In this document: positions 43,361-51,559 of the stretch, one piece after another
Position numbering within the stretch: the first letter of the stretch is position 1
Layout of the letters: the number at the start of each line of letters is the position of its first letter
From: Flavobacteriales bacterium UBA6057
GTDB taxonomy: Bacteria; Bacteroidota; Bacteroidia; Flavobacteriales_G; Salibacteraceae
Assembly (NCBI GenBank): GCA_002428995.1
Contig: DIYJ01000018.1
Span: 186,001 to 250,000 of the forward strand
Direction: 5' to 3'
Length of the DNA: 64,000 bases
The notes under the pieces: model-generated
Databases searched by the model: none
Seen by the model: only the letters and a program-made list of their open reading frames with translations
What the model was told of the DNA's origin: nothing
Translations under genes and position numbers: made by a program

Positions 43361-44260
43361 CTAGTTCACGGGAAGATCTTTCAGGAACCTGCGCTTTGCC
43401 TTGTCTTTAAAGAGTAGCGCTCTGAAGCCAGCCTCATAGGTTGTAGAAGAGAAACCGCCTTCTATTGTACTTCTGGAGCTTACAAGTACTGAGAAGCGAA
43501 CACGCTCAGCGAGATCTACTCCCAGTGCAAGTCCCGTTCTGTCTTTCCACGTGTAATGAGGTGTCACAAAGAGCTCTTTCCATCGAACGGTGGCTGATAG
43601 TTGATACGCGGAACTGTAATTATTGCTCTGGGCATTCACAGTGGGAGTAATAGACCAGTTATCATTCACCTGGAAATGATAACCTGCGCTCATAGACATT
43701 ATCGTTCCCGGGCTTGCTTCGCCAGATGTTCGAATCAGGTTATGAAAGGTGACGGCTGCAAACAGGTTTTGGTGAGTAAAAGCCAGCCCCGCAGTTATAC
43801 TGCTTCCTGTTGATGTGTTGAAGGAGGATGTTGAATTCAGTGAGTTCATACGCCAGTTGGAGCCTATCCGCAGGTCATGGTAGTTAAAGGCCACCGAAGG
43901 CATCAAAGTACTCTTTGTTCCCAAGGCGATTTTCGGAGATGCTACGAGCTGGTATTTGTCAAAAACCAGTTGTCCAAACCTGTCGCGTTGAACGTTGACC
44001 GCAAAGGCAGTTCGTAGTTTGTCCACGTAGCCGTCTACAGCTGCCCCTGTGGTTTCCGGGCGACCATCCAGCCCAACAAATTGCTGCTGGGATGTAGCGT
44101 AAATGCCAACTCCTCCATGCCATCCCGCCAGAGAGGGATGAAGGTTAACCGGGTTGTTCAATACTTGCTCATGGAAAGCTTCATTTTGAGCCATGCTCGC
44201 AGAAGTTAGAAGCGTGAGGAGGCTTAGAATTATAAGATAGTGTGGGGCGGGCTTAGTCAT
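43361..44260 (-). CDS. PorP/SprF family T9SS outer-membrane protein (first copy)
   Basis: The 299-residue protein has a signal peptide (MTKPAPHYLIILSLLTLLTSA) and the PorP/SprF opening NNPVNLHPSLAGWHGGVGIY, followed by repeated barrel strands (FGQLVFDKYQLVASPKIALG, ITAGLAFTHQNLFAAVTFHN, GYHFQVNDNWSITPTV, RTGLALGVDLAERVRFSV). In gliding Bacteroidota SprF lies in the outer membrane and helps deliver or attach SprB to the surface; PorP has a related T9SS role. This copy is separated from the other two by a methyltransferase gene. An 8-bp inverted repeat (44368-44392) lies upstream. Confidence 0.85.
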   Translation of the reverse strand: MTKPAPHYLIILSLLTLLTSASMAQNEAFHEQVLNNPVNLHPSLAGWHGGVGIYATSQQQFVGLDGRPETTGAAVDGYVDKLRTAFAVNVQRDRFGQLVFDKYQLVASPKIALGTKSTLMPSVAFNYHDLRIGSNWRMNSLNSTSSFNTSTGSSITAGLAFTHQNLFAAVTFHNLIRTSGEASPGTIMSMSAGYHFQVNDNWSITPTVNAQSNNYSSAYQLSATVRWKELFVTPHYTWKDRTGLALGVDLAERVRFSVLVSSRSTIEGGFSSTTYEAGFRALLFKDKAKRRFLKDLPVN

Positions 44261-44367
44261 AATGGGGGATTCAGGGTGAGTGTGCGCTTTGACATCGACT
44301 CAACTATGAATAGCTTGGCAGAGATGCTCCGGGCTGAACGATCGCTGATGAGCTTGATTAAGCTTAG

Positions 44368-44392
44368 TCGATGTAATTTGAATATACATCGA
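44368..44392 (-). promoter_or_regulatory. Inverted repeat upstream of the first porP/sprF gene
   Basis: TCGATGTA (44368-44375) and TACATCGA (44385-44392) form a perfect 8-bp inverted repeat with a 9-nt AT-rich spacer, about 110 bp before the ATG at 44260. The geometry suits a dimeric repressor or activator site. Further ATCGAT-like sequence (44386-44412) follows. Confidence 0.45.
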
Positions 44393-44473
44393 TTATTTTA
44401 AATCACCGATCGATTATTCTTTACCCTTGCTAAGAAAAGGGGATTGCTTAGAAGACTGTTAAGGAGTTTTGAG

Positions 44474-45205
44474 CTAAACTACTCTGAAGGCCGCCTGCAA
44501 GTAGTTGTTGATGGCTCCCACCGGTTCAAGCTTCACTTTGAAAGACTCCGTGAAATCAACAAATGCCCTGAACTCATGAAGAGGAACAGCAAACTCATCA
44601 AAGAAGATTAAATCCCCCGGCTTAAGGTAGCTGTGGAGCATGGCCAGCGGATACATGGCGGAGGTGTACATATCTCCATCGATGTGCAGTACCACTCTTT
44701 GCTTAAAATCTACTTCCGGCAATTGCTTCATCAAAGTGTCTTGAAAAAGCCCCTTCACGAAATTGATCCGCTGATCATCAATGTCAGGAAATTTTCCGCC
44801 CAGCGAGAACGTCCCAGCTTTGTATGCTCCCCAGTCATCCGGCAAGCCTTCGAAGGTGTCAAATGCATAGAAGCGTGTGTCAGTGCTTGTGTTGTTGGTG
44901 CTCCACCAACGAAGTGAGTTCCCCCTGCCGACTCCGAATTCGAGGTAAGAAATAGCAGTGGTGTCCAGGCCTTCCAGATCCAGCACATCCTTGTAAAGCT
45001 TCAACCGCTCGGGGTGATCCGGGCGAGGATTGTAGAAATCGTTGAACTGGAATTTACTTCTGTTTTTATGAAGCCATCGAGATAACTGCACAAGCCCGGC
45101 TACGAAGCGAAAGGGGGTAACAACAAATCCCAGGAATCGGTGTCCCTGAAATCGGAAGAATGTACCCTTGAAAAAACGATAAAAACGCGTCTTGGTCGTA
45201 GCCAT
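44474..45205 (-). CDS. TylF/MycF-like SAM-dependent methyltransferase
   Basis: The start chosen is ATG 45205 (MATTKTRFYRFFKGTFFRFQ); a CATATTTG near-match to the -7 box (45231-45238) would begin transcription after the alternative ATG 45241. The 243-residue protein has the Rossmann motif ISYLEFGVGRGNSLRWW, YAFDTFEGLPDDWG, and the metal-binding HIDGDMYTSAM with LIFFDEF, the pattern of macrocin-type O-methyltransferases. The expected substrate is a sugar hydroxyl, possibly part of a surface glycan. It lies between PorP/SprF genes without an obvious functional tie. Confidence 0.8.
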   Translation of the reverse strand: MATTKTRFYRFFKGTFFRFQGHRFLGFVVTPFRFVAGLVQLSRWLHKNRSKFQFNDFYNPRPDHPERLKLYKDVLDLEGLDTTAISYLEFGVGRGNSLRWWSTNNTSTDTRFYAFDTFEGLPDDWGAYKAGTFSLGGKFPDIDDQRINFVKGLFQDTLMKQLPEVDFKQRVVLHIDGDMYTSAMYPLAMLHSYLKPGDLIFFDEFAVPLHEFRAFVDFTESFKVKLEPVGAINNYLQAAFRVV

Positions 45206-45327
45206 TTGCCCGTGCTTTGGATGATGCGGCAAATATGGCAAAACATTGAATAGTCATTCGATGCAAGGTACAGTGCCGATGTAGGGAGAACTTATCCTTT
45301 GGACCGTTATGAAAACAGGCATCGGGC

Positions 45328-46239
45328 CTAAAGCAGTGGTATGTCTTCCAATACTCTTGAGCCACTTGTTTTCTGGCGTAGCAAAGCTCTCACTCCCACA
45401 CCGTGATAGGCATAAGCATCGATGGATAGGAGATCTGTTCGTTGTGCATAGCTGTAGGAGAGTCTAATTGTTTCCATTATTTCAAAGCCTGCTGCTAGTA
45501 TTGGCCCTTGGCTGAAACGCCACCCAGCCGAAATGCTCGCAGCACCATACGAGGCATTGAGTGCAGCGGCAGAACCGCTGAAATCCCCAAGATCTGCTTG
45601 TGTTGTTCGCAGAAGAAGTGTAGGAGTTAGGCTCACTTTTTCATTCAATTGGAAGCGTTGCATTGCGCGGACTGAATAGCTTCTAGCTACAACGCTTTCT
45701 AGGTCCGCGAAAAAGCTTACGTCTGGTTGAGTAAGATCCCTGCTTGTAATTGTGATCGCAAGGTTTCTGTGTATCACCGACAAACTTGCGCCAAAGGTCA
45801 GCCTGTTCAAGGAAGCTTGGGGCAATCCCTCTTGTGGTGTTTCAAAAGGATCCTTTGCAAATTGAAAATATGCAAAACTTAAACCGGAACTTAAGTATGT
45901 CTTAGCGCCTAGATGTATTCGCTTTGACCATTGCAATTCAAGTCCGCTGGTAGCATCACGTCTTTCATTGTATCGGGAATGAAAGCCATTGATGGCAAAA
46001 CCAGATCCCAACCCTTCAGCGTAGAAGTCCGCTCCAAGGTTGTAGTGCACTTCGTTGGCGATGCTACCAGGGGCATTACCGCGTTCATACTCAGCATAAA
46101 TCCCTGAACCCTCATGCCAACCCGCGAGAGAGGGCATAGAGCGGAGGGGACTAAGTTGATTGATAGGCGTTAAAACCTGTGCTTGGAGTTGCGTCAGGCT
46201 TAAAGCAAAAAACAGCAGAATCAGTGATTTAAATGACAT
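45328..46239 (-). CDS. PorP/SprF family T9SS outer-membrane protein (second copy)
   Basis: The start is ATG 46239 (MSFKSLILLFFALSLTQLQA, a signal peptide); the upstream frame runs into the neighbouring gene. The 303-residue product has the family opening LSPLRSMPSLAGWHEGSGIY and barrel strands throughout (HLGAKTYLSSGLSFAYFQFA, TFGASLSVIHRNLAITI, ISAGWRFSQGPILAAGFEI), ending LEDIPLL. Its gene begins 19 nt after the third copy's stop, so the two are probably cotranscribed. Function as for SprF is inferred from family membership. Confidence 0.85.
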   Translation of the reverse strand: MSFKSLILLFFALSLTQLQAQVLTPINQLSPLRSMPSLAGWHEGSGIYAEYERGNAPGSIANEVHYNLGADFYAEGLGSGFAINGFHSRYNERRDATSGLELQWSKRIHLGAKTYLSSGLSFAYFQFAKDPFETPQEGLPQASLNRLTFGASLSVIHRNLAITITSRDLTQPDVSFFADLESVVARSYSVRAMQRFQLNEKVSLTPTLLLRTTQADLGDFSGSAAALNASYGAASISAGWRFSQGPILAAGFEIMETIRLSYSYAQRTDLLSIDAYAYHGVGVRALLRQKTSGSRVLEDIPLL

Positions 46240-46258
46240 AGAATTAAGGGGGGCTTTA

Positions 46259-47176
46259 TTAAAGAATTGAGGTGTCTTGAAGCAGCCTGCCCTTTTGCTG
46301 CTGCTGGAAAAACAGCACGCGGATGCCCAATTCATGAGATCCGAGAAACTCAGTGCCAAGGCTGCTCACTGTCACCTCATAGCTGTAGGTAAGACGCAGT
46401 CGCTCTTTCATATCCACGCCTGCCGCAAAAACAGCCGCATCATTCCAACGGTAAGCCAGTGCCAGGTTGATCCAATTGTACTGAATGTTGGAGCCAAACG
46501 TAAGGGCATTGAATTCTCCTTCCCGATCATACACGATGGTGGGTGTGAAGTAGGCCACTTTGGCGAGTGAGAAACGCTGGCTGGCTATAAGTGTTAATCG
46601 AGAGGGCATCGTGAAGTTTGCCTCTCTGGGAGTGTTGATGAAGCTCCAGTTAGCTCCGAATACAAATGACTTTGCCACAAGAGAACCACCTAAACCAAGA
46701 CCGTAGAGATCAACTTTGCCATCTCCTCCTGCGCTGAGCGGATCGGGAAACTGAGACCAATATGACCAAGTGCCAGGCTCAATTTTGTAATGCTGATACT
46801 CGAAGCTTGCGGAAGGAATGAAAGTCACCTGATCAGCGAGTGATAGCCGTGGCGCCCAGTGAAACTGGAGCTTTTCACCCGTTACTTGGTCGCTGCCCTC
46901 CTGAAGGTGACCAGCTTGGAGTGCAAAAGCAGATCTAAGCTTGTGTACATAGCCGTCCACACCCAGTTGGTAATTAAGAAAAGATGCGGGAATTCCAGGC
47001 CACTGGTTGCGATATTGCGCTTGTGCGGCCAGGCCACCATGCCAGCCAGCAAGACTCGGGATGTAAAAAGAGGGGTTGGATAGAGATTGGGAAAAGCTTG
47101 GAGACTGGCTGTGGGCAAAACTGAAGACTCCTAAACAAAGAATTGTAACGAAGATGGATGTGCTTATTGATTTCAT
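46259..47176 (-). CDS. PorP/SprF family T9SS outer-membrane protein (third copy)
   Basis: The 305-residue protein has a signal peptide (MKSISTSIFVTILCLGVFSF to AHSQ) and the family opening SNPSFYIPSLAGWHGGLAAQ, then QYRNQWPGIPASFLNYQLGV. Barrel strands follow (LSLADQVTFIPSASFEYQHY, GSNIQYNWINLALAYRW, VFAAGVDMKERLRLTYSYEV). It is the first gene of the pair with 45328-46239 and has a promoter-like -7 box at 47205-47212. It is a likely T9SS accessory protein of the outer membrane. Confidence 0.87.
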   Translation of the reverse strand: MKSISTSIFVTILCLGVFSFAHSQSPSFSQSLSNPSFYIPSLAGWHGGLAAQAQYRNQWPGIPASFLNYQLGVDGYVHKLRSAFALQAGHLQEGSDQVTGEKLQFHWAPRLSLADQVTFIPSASFEYQHYKIEPGTWSYWSQFPDPLSAGGDGKVDLYGLGLGGSLVAKSFVFGANWSFINTPREANFTMPSRLTLIASQRFSLAKVAYFTPTIVYDREGEFNALTFGSNIQYNWINLALAYRWNDAAVFAAGVDMKERLRLTYSYEVTVSSLGTEFLGSHELGIRVLFFQQQQKGRLLQDTSIL

Positions 47177-47204
47177 AGAGCTTCCAAGTTTTGTCGAACA
47201 AAAT

Positions 47205-47231
47205 CAAATATACGTAGAATAAAATAGTCAA
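47205..47231 (-). promoter_or_regulatory. Promoter of the porP/sprF pair
   Basis: On the minus strand TATATTTG (47212-47205) is preceded 16 nt upstream by TTG (47231-47229), close to the usual 17-23 nt spacing. The ATG at 47176 follows after 28 nt. Confidence 0.5.
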
Positions 47232-47293
47232 TTGGTCGTCAAAAATGGTTTGTGAGTGGCAATGAATTTTCTTTGAACAAAGAATTGAACTCA

Positions 47294-48040
47294 ATGAGAT
47301 TATTAGAAGGTAGAGTGTCCATCATCACCGGAGCCACTCGCGGGATAGGAAAAGGTATTGCAGAACGCTTTGCCGAGCAAGGTTCCCATGTCATATTCAC
47401 CTATGTTTCATCAGATGAAAAAGCGCGTGCGCTGGAGCAGGAACTCGAGGCAAAAGGCGTTAAGGCCAAGGGCTACAAGTTTGATGTAGCAGATTTCAAG
47501 GCTTGCGAAGAAATGGTGACCGATGTGGTAAAGGAGTTCGGGCAAATAGATGTTGTAGTGAACAATGCCGGAATCACGCGCGACACCTTGTTGATGCGTA
47601 TGAGTGAAGACCAGTGGGACGCGGTGATCAATACCAACCTTAAGTCTGTATTCAACATGACCAAGGCGGTCCAGCGCACAATGCTTAAGCAGCGCAAAGG
47701 CTCGATTGTAAACCTTAGCTCTGTTGTTGGTGTGAAAGGAAATGCCGGTCAGGCGAATTACGCAGCTTCTAAAGCTGGGATCCTTGGTTTTACCAAGTCT
47801 GTGGCGTTGGAACTAGGTTCCAGAAACATCCGAAGCAATGCCATCGCTCCAGGCTTCATTGAGACGGAGATGACAGCTGCATTGGATGAAGCAACGGTTC
47901 AGGGCTGGCGCGATGCCATTCCGCTGAAACGTGGCGGAACCACCGAAGATGTGGCCAACTTAGCCTTGTTCCTCGCCAGTGACCTCTCAGCATACATTAC
48001 CGGACAAGTAATTCATGTTGATGGTGGCATGTTGACCTGA
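47294..48040 (+). CDS. fabG: 3-oxoacyl-[acyl-carrier-protein] reductase
   Basis: The start is ATG 47294 (MRLLEGRVSIITGATRGIGK); the frame extends 14 codons further without similarity. The 248-residue short-chain dehydrogenase has the cofactor loop TGATRGIG (12-19), NNAG (90-93), the catalytic Ser142-143, Tyr156 and Lys160 (LSSVVG, YAASK) and the C-terminal end ITGQVIHVDGGM typical of FabG. It catalyses the NADPH-dependent reduction step of fatty acid elongation. The size and the tail HVDGGM support FabG over other short-chain dehydrogenases. Confidence 0.92.
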   Translation: MRLLEGRVSIITGATRGIGKGIAERFAEQGSHVIFTYVSSDEKARALEQELEAKGVKAKGYKFDVADFKACEEMVTDVVKEFGQIDVVVNNAGITRDTLLMRMSEDQWDAVINTNLKSVFNMTKAVQRTMLKQRKGSIVNLSSVVGVKGNAGQANYAASKAGILGFTKSVALELGSRNIRSNAIAPGFIETEMTAALDEATVQGWRDAIPLKRGGTTEDVANLALFLASDLSAYITGQVIHVDGGMLT

Positions 48041-48066
48041 TATCTTCGCTTCAGGAAACACGACCA

Positions 48067-50130
48067 TTGGAATTTTCATTTGAATACTCGCCCTTCTGGT
48101 TACTGCCAGGGGCGCTCATGGCTCTGGGACTCGTTTGGTGGCTTTACATAGCCTACCGCGGTGCCATGGACTGGCCCCGTTGGCTTCGCTCTGTCTTGGC
48201 ATCGCTTCGTTGGGTGGCTTTGATATTGCTTGTAGGTCTGCTGCTGAAGCCTTTTCTCATGCGCTGGATCAACGAGTTTGAAAAGCCCATTCTTGCCGTT
48301 TACGAAGACGCCTCCGATTCTTTCAGCGAAACAGACCGTTCCACGCTCAAGAGTTCGTTGGAAGGTCGATTGAATGAACTGGATGAGAAGTATGACATCC
48401 GATGGATGCACTTTGCAGAAGGAGTAGAAGATTCTGCCGCTTCAGGTGAGCTAAGTCCGTTGTACTCAGATTTGGGAACCATCAAGGACCACCTTGCCAA
48501 TCGCTTCTACAATCAGAACATTGGTGCCGTGGTGATCGCTACCGATGGTATTCAGAACAAAGGAATCGACCCCCGATATGTTGATGACGGTCACAGTTCG
48601 CCCTACTTCTTTCTGGCCTTGGGTGACAGCTCCTTGAAGCCTGATGCAGGAATCATCGAAGTGCTGAACAACAAGCTCGTATTCCTGAACAACACGTTTC
48701 AGGTGAAAACGAGGATTGCCATTGATCAATTGGAGGGAGAAGTTGCCAGGGTGACCATCGAGCGGGATGGCGAACCGATTGAAGAGCGAACCATCGAAGT
48801 GAAGAGCGATCACTGGGTAGAAGAACTGCGCTTTGACATTACTGCCAGTGATGCAGGGCTGAATCGCTATTCCATTCGCATCGACCCTATGGAAGGAGAG
48901 CTCAACCTCGAGAACAATGCTGCCAGCTTCTTCATCGATGTGCTCGATAACCGAATTCGTGTGCATATCATCGCCTCTGTACCACATCCCGATGCTGGGG
49001 CGCTGAAACGCGCTGTTGAGAAAAACGAACAGTACGAAGTATCTGCCAGCACGGCAGCCGATTGGGCCTTCCCTGAGGATGGATTGGATCTCGCGGTTTT
49101 GCACGGGTTTCCATCTTCTTCTGTGGATCAGTCCGTATTGCAGCGATTGAATGCTGAGAAGGTCCCAATTTGGTTTGTGGTGAGCGCGAAATCCAACCTC
49201 AATCAACTGAGCCGTCAATTGGAAGGTTTCAGCCTGAGAGGAGCGCGCGGCCGGATGGATCTTGCCGGTGGTTTAATGGCTTCTGGTTTCAACCTCTTCA
49301 ACGCCTCAGGCTTTGAATCGATGAATCGGCTACCACCGTTGAATGTGCCCTTTGGTGAATTGACCCTCGGTTTCCAGCATCAGGTATTGATGCATCAGCG
49401 CATCGGAACTGTGGAAACCGAACGTCCTCTTTGGGTATTCTACGAAAACAATGGCCGGAAGGGCTCTCTCCTGATGGCCGAAGGGCTCTGGAAGTGGAGA
49501 ATGTCCAACTATCAACTCAAAGGGGATAGCAAATGGTTTGACGAACTGGTGAGCAAAACGGTGCAATACCTGAGCGTGCGCCAGAAGAGAACTCGATTGC
49601 AACTCAAAGTGCCTCAGCGCATCGCAGAGCGGAGTGGAGTAGAGGCCAGTGCTGAGCTTTACAATGAGTCGTTTGAGCTCACCAATGAGCCCGAGGTAAG
49701 CTTTGATCTGATCAACGAAAAGGAAGAGCGATTCAGTTACACATTCAAGCCAGATGCCAATGGATACGCCTTGTCCATCGGAAACCTTGAACCCGGCACT
49801 TACAAATGGCAGGCAGAGGCTTCCATGAACGATGAGGTCTTCTCAGAATCAGGAGAGCTCATTGTATCTGAGATAAAGGCTGAGCAGTCTGTCACGAGGG
49901 CCAATCATGATTTTTTGAGGCGCTGGGCCAGCCGGGAAGAAGGAACCGTGTATTACCGCGATAACGCTTCCACAATGGCGGATGCCTTGCTAAACCTTGA
50001 ACAGGCAAAGCCGCAGGTGATCTCAGAAAAGCAATGGACAGAGATTATAGAGTGGAAGTGGCTGATGGCACTGATAGCGCTGTTGGTTTCCATTGAATGG
50101 TTTTTGAGAAAATATCATGGTAGCTATTAG
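48067..50130 (+). CDS. Large membrane protein with vWA-like domain (TTG start)
   Basis: The 687-residue protein has membrane spans near the N-terminus (LLPGALMALGLVWWLYIAYR and LRSVLASLRWVALILLVGLL) and one at the C-terminus (WLMALIALLVSIEWFL). Between them is a periplasmic part with a vWA-like metal site (EDASDSFS matches DxSxS) and a GATase1-like middle, as in other Bacteroidota hypothetical proteins resembling Bat-type or PilY-like membrane proteins. The start codon is TTG at 48067 (read MEFSFEYSPFW); the next ATG (48118) would cut off the first membrane segment. Function unknown. The gene starts 26 nt after fabG and overlaps the M48 gene by 14 nt. Confidence 0.78.
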   Translation: MEFSFEYSPFWLLPGALMALGLVWWLYIAYRGAMDWPRWLRSVLASLRWVALILLVGLLLKPFLMRWINEFEKPILAVYEDASDSFSETDRSTLKSSLEGRLNELDEKYDIRWMHFAEGVEDSAASGELSPLYSDLGTIKDHLANRFYNQNIGAVVIATDGIQNKGIDPRYVDDGHSSPYFFLALGDSSLKPDAGIIEVLNNKLVFLNNTFQVKTRIAIDQLEGEVARVTIERDGEPIEERTIEVKSDHWVEELRFDITASDAGLNRYSIRIDPMEGELNLENNAASFFIDVLDNRIRVHIIASVPHPDAGALKRAVEKNEQYEVSASTAADWAFPEDGLDLAVLHGFPSSSVDQSVLQRLNAEKVPIWFVVSAKSNLNQLSRQLEGFSLRGARGRMDLAGGLMASGFNLFNASGFESMNRLPPLNVPFGELTLGFQHQVLMHQRIGTVETERPLWVFYENNGRKGSLLMAEGLWKWRMSNYQLKGDSKWFDELVSKTVQYLSVRQKRTRLQLKVPQRIAERSGVEASAELYNESFELTNEPEVSFDLINEKEERFSYTFKPDANGYALSIGNLEPGTYKWQAEASMNDEVFSESGELIVSEIKAEQSVTRANHDFLRRWASREEGTVYYRDNASTMADALLNLEQAKPQVISEKQWTEIIEWKWLMALIALLVSIEWFLRKYHGSY

Positions 50131-51403
50131 TCTTATTCCAACTCCCATGGGAGCAATCCCGATGGATCAGACTAGCCTCAGTGTTTACATAGCCCTGATC
50201 AGCATTTCCATCCTCAGCTTCATCTTCAGCAAGTGGCTCGACTATCTGAATGACCGTAACAAGTCGCCCGAACTGCCTGAGGAGGCAGAGGGAATCTATG
50301 ATGAAGAACGCTATCGAACTTGGCTGGAATATGATAAGGCCCACGGCCGCATTGGTTCGCTGAGCTCAGGTATTAGCATAGTGCTGTCTCTTGTGCTTCT
50401 GGTGTTTGGTGTGTTTGGTCAACTCGACAGCTGGCTGCGCCAGTTTACAGAACATCCTGTGGTCTTGGCGTTGGTCTTTTTTGCAGTGCTCGGTGTCGCT
50501 TCCTCTGTGATTTCGATGCCCTTCAGTCTCTACAGCACGTTTGTGATTGAGGAACGCTTTGGGTTCAATAAGACTACCTGGAAGACCTACATCCTCGATT
50601 CTGTGAAAGGAACCTTGCTCTCGGTATTGATTGGCGGACCAATCGGGGCACTCATCGTCTGGTTGTTCTATGCTATGGGACCTTGGTTTTGGTTGTATGC
50701 GTGGATCATTGTTTCTGTGTTCTCCGTCTTCATGACCATGTTTGCCGCGAGCCTCATTATGCCCTTGTTCAATAAGTTTACTCCTCTTGAAGAGGGCGAG
50801 CTTCGCTCAGCGATTGAAGCCTATTGTGAGAAGGTTGGATTTAAGTTGAACAACCTGTTTGTAATGGACGGCTCAAAACGCAGTACCAAGAGCAATGCTT
50901 TCTTCAGTGGTTTAGGTCCCAGAAAGAAGATTGTCTTGTACGACACGCTCGTGGAGCAGCAATCCACGGAAGAAATTGTAGCTGTTTTAGCTCATGAAAT
51001 CGGCCACTACAAAAAGCAGCACACGCGCCAGTCGCTTGTCCTTTCGATCTTGCAGACAGGAGTAATTCTATTCCTTCTGGGAGTGTTTTTGAATCGTCCC
51101 GAGTTTTCTCTCGCGCTCGGAGCAACTCAGCAAAGCTTCCATGTGGGCATCATTGCTTTTGGAATCATTTTCTCTCCGGTTTCCACCTTGATTGGAATTG
51201 GCATGAACATGTTGAGCCGTAAAAACGAATTTGAAGCCGATGCCTACGCTAAGTCGACTTACAAGGCAGGGCCGCTCGTAAGTGCGCTCAAAAAGCTCAC
51301 TTCTGAAAACCTGAGCAATCTAAAGCCACATCCCTTCTACGCATTTGTAAATTACAGTCACCCGCCTGTTCTGGTTCGAATTGCGTCTCTGGAATCTCAA
51401 TAA
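50117..51403 (+). CDS. M48 family metallopeptidase (Ste24-like)
   Basis: The roughly 428-residue membrane protease has several spans and the zinc motif VLAHEIGHYKKQHT with a downstream third ligand in FEADAYAKSTY, plus NAFFSGLGPRKKIVLYDTLV, typical of Ste24/CAAX-type prenyl protease relatives. In bacteria such enzymes degrade or process membrane proteins. Alternative starts are ATG 50117 (overlapping the previous gene by 14 nt) and ATG 50162 (MDQTSLSVYIALISISILSF), which fits a membrane N-terminus better; the former is listed because of the coupling overlap. Confidence 0.9.
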   Translation: MVAISLIPTPMGAIPMDQTSLSVYIALISISILSFIFSKWLDYLNDRNKSPELPEEAEGIYDEERYRTWLEYDKAHGRIGSLSSGISIVLSLVLLVFGVFGQLDSWLRQFTEHPVVLALVFFAVLGVASSVISMPFSLYSTFVIEERFGFNKTTWKTYILDSVKGTLLSVLIGGPIGALIVWLFYAMGPWFWLYAWIIVSVFSVFMTMFAASLIMPLFNKFTPLEEGELRSAIEAYCEKVGFKLNNLFVMDGSKRSTKSNAFFSGLGPRKKIVLYDTLVEQQSTEEIVAVLAHEIGHYKKQHTRQSLVLSILQTGVILFLLGVFLNRPEFSLALGATQQSFHVGIIAFGIIFSPVSTLIGIGMNMLSRKNEFEADAYAKSTYKAGPLVSALKKLTSENLSNLKPHPFYAFVNYSHPPVLVRIASLESQ

Positions 51404-51559
51404 AATATGAGGGTTCATTGCTCGAAATGTGCCTTTCATAAACTCATGCCTGGCGTTCCTTCATTCTCAGAGGCATTTGATACTTGGGCATATAATTTAG
51501 AGGACAGACAACGACATGAGAATGTAGATCGTCCAATCTTGCATTAATCCTATTTGTAC

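Noticed and set aside
48466..49218. 250-codon minus-strand frame opposite the vWA-like membrane protein
   Set aside because: Antisense to a credible gene with no signal, domain or upstream promoter.
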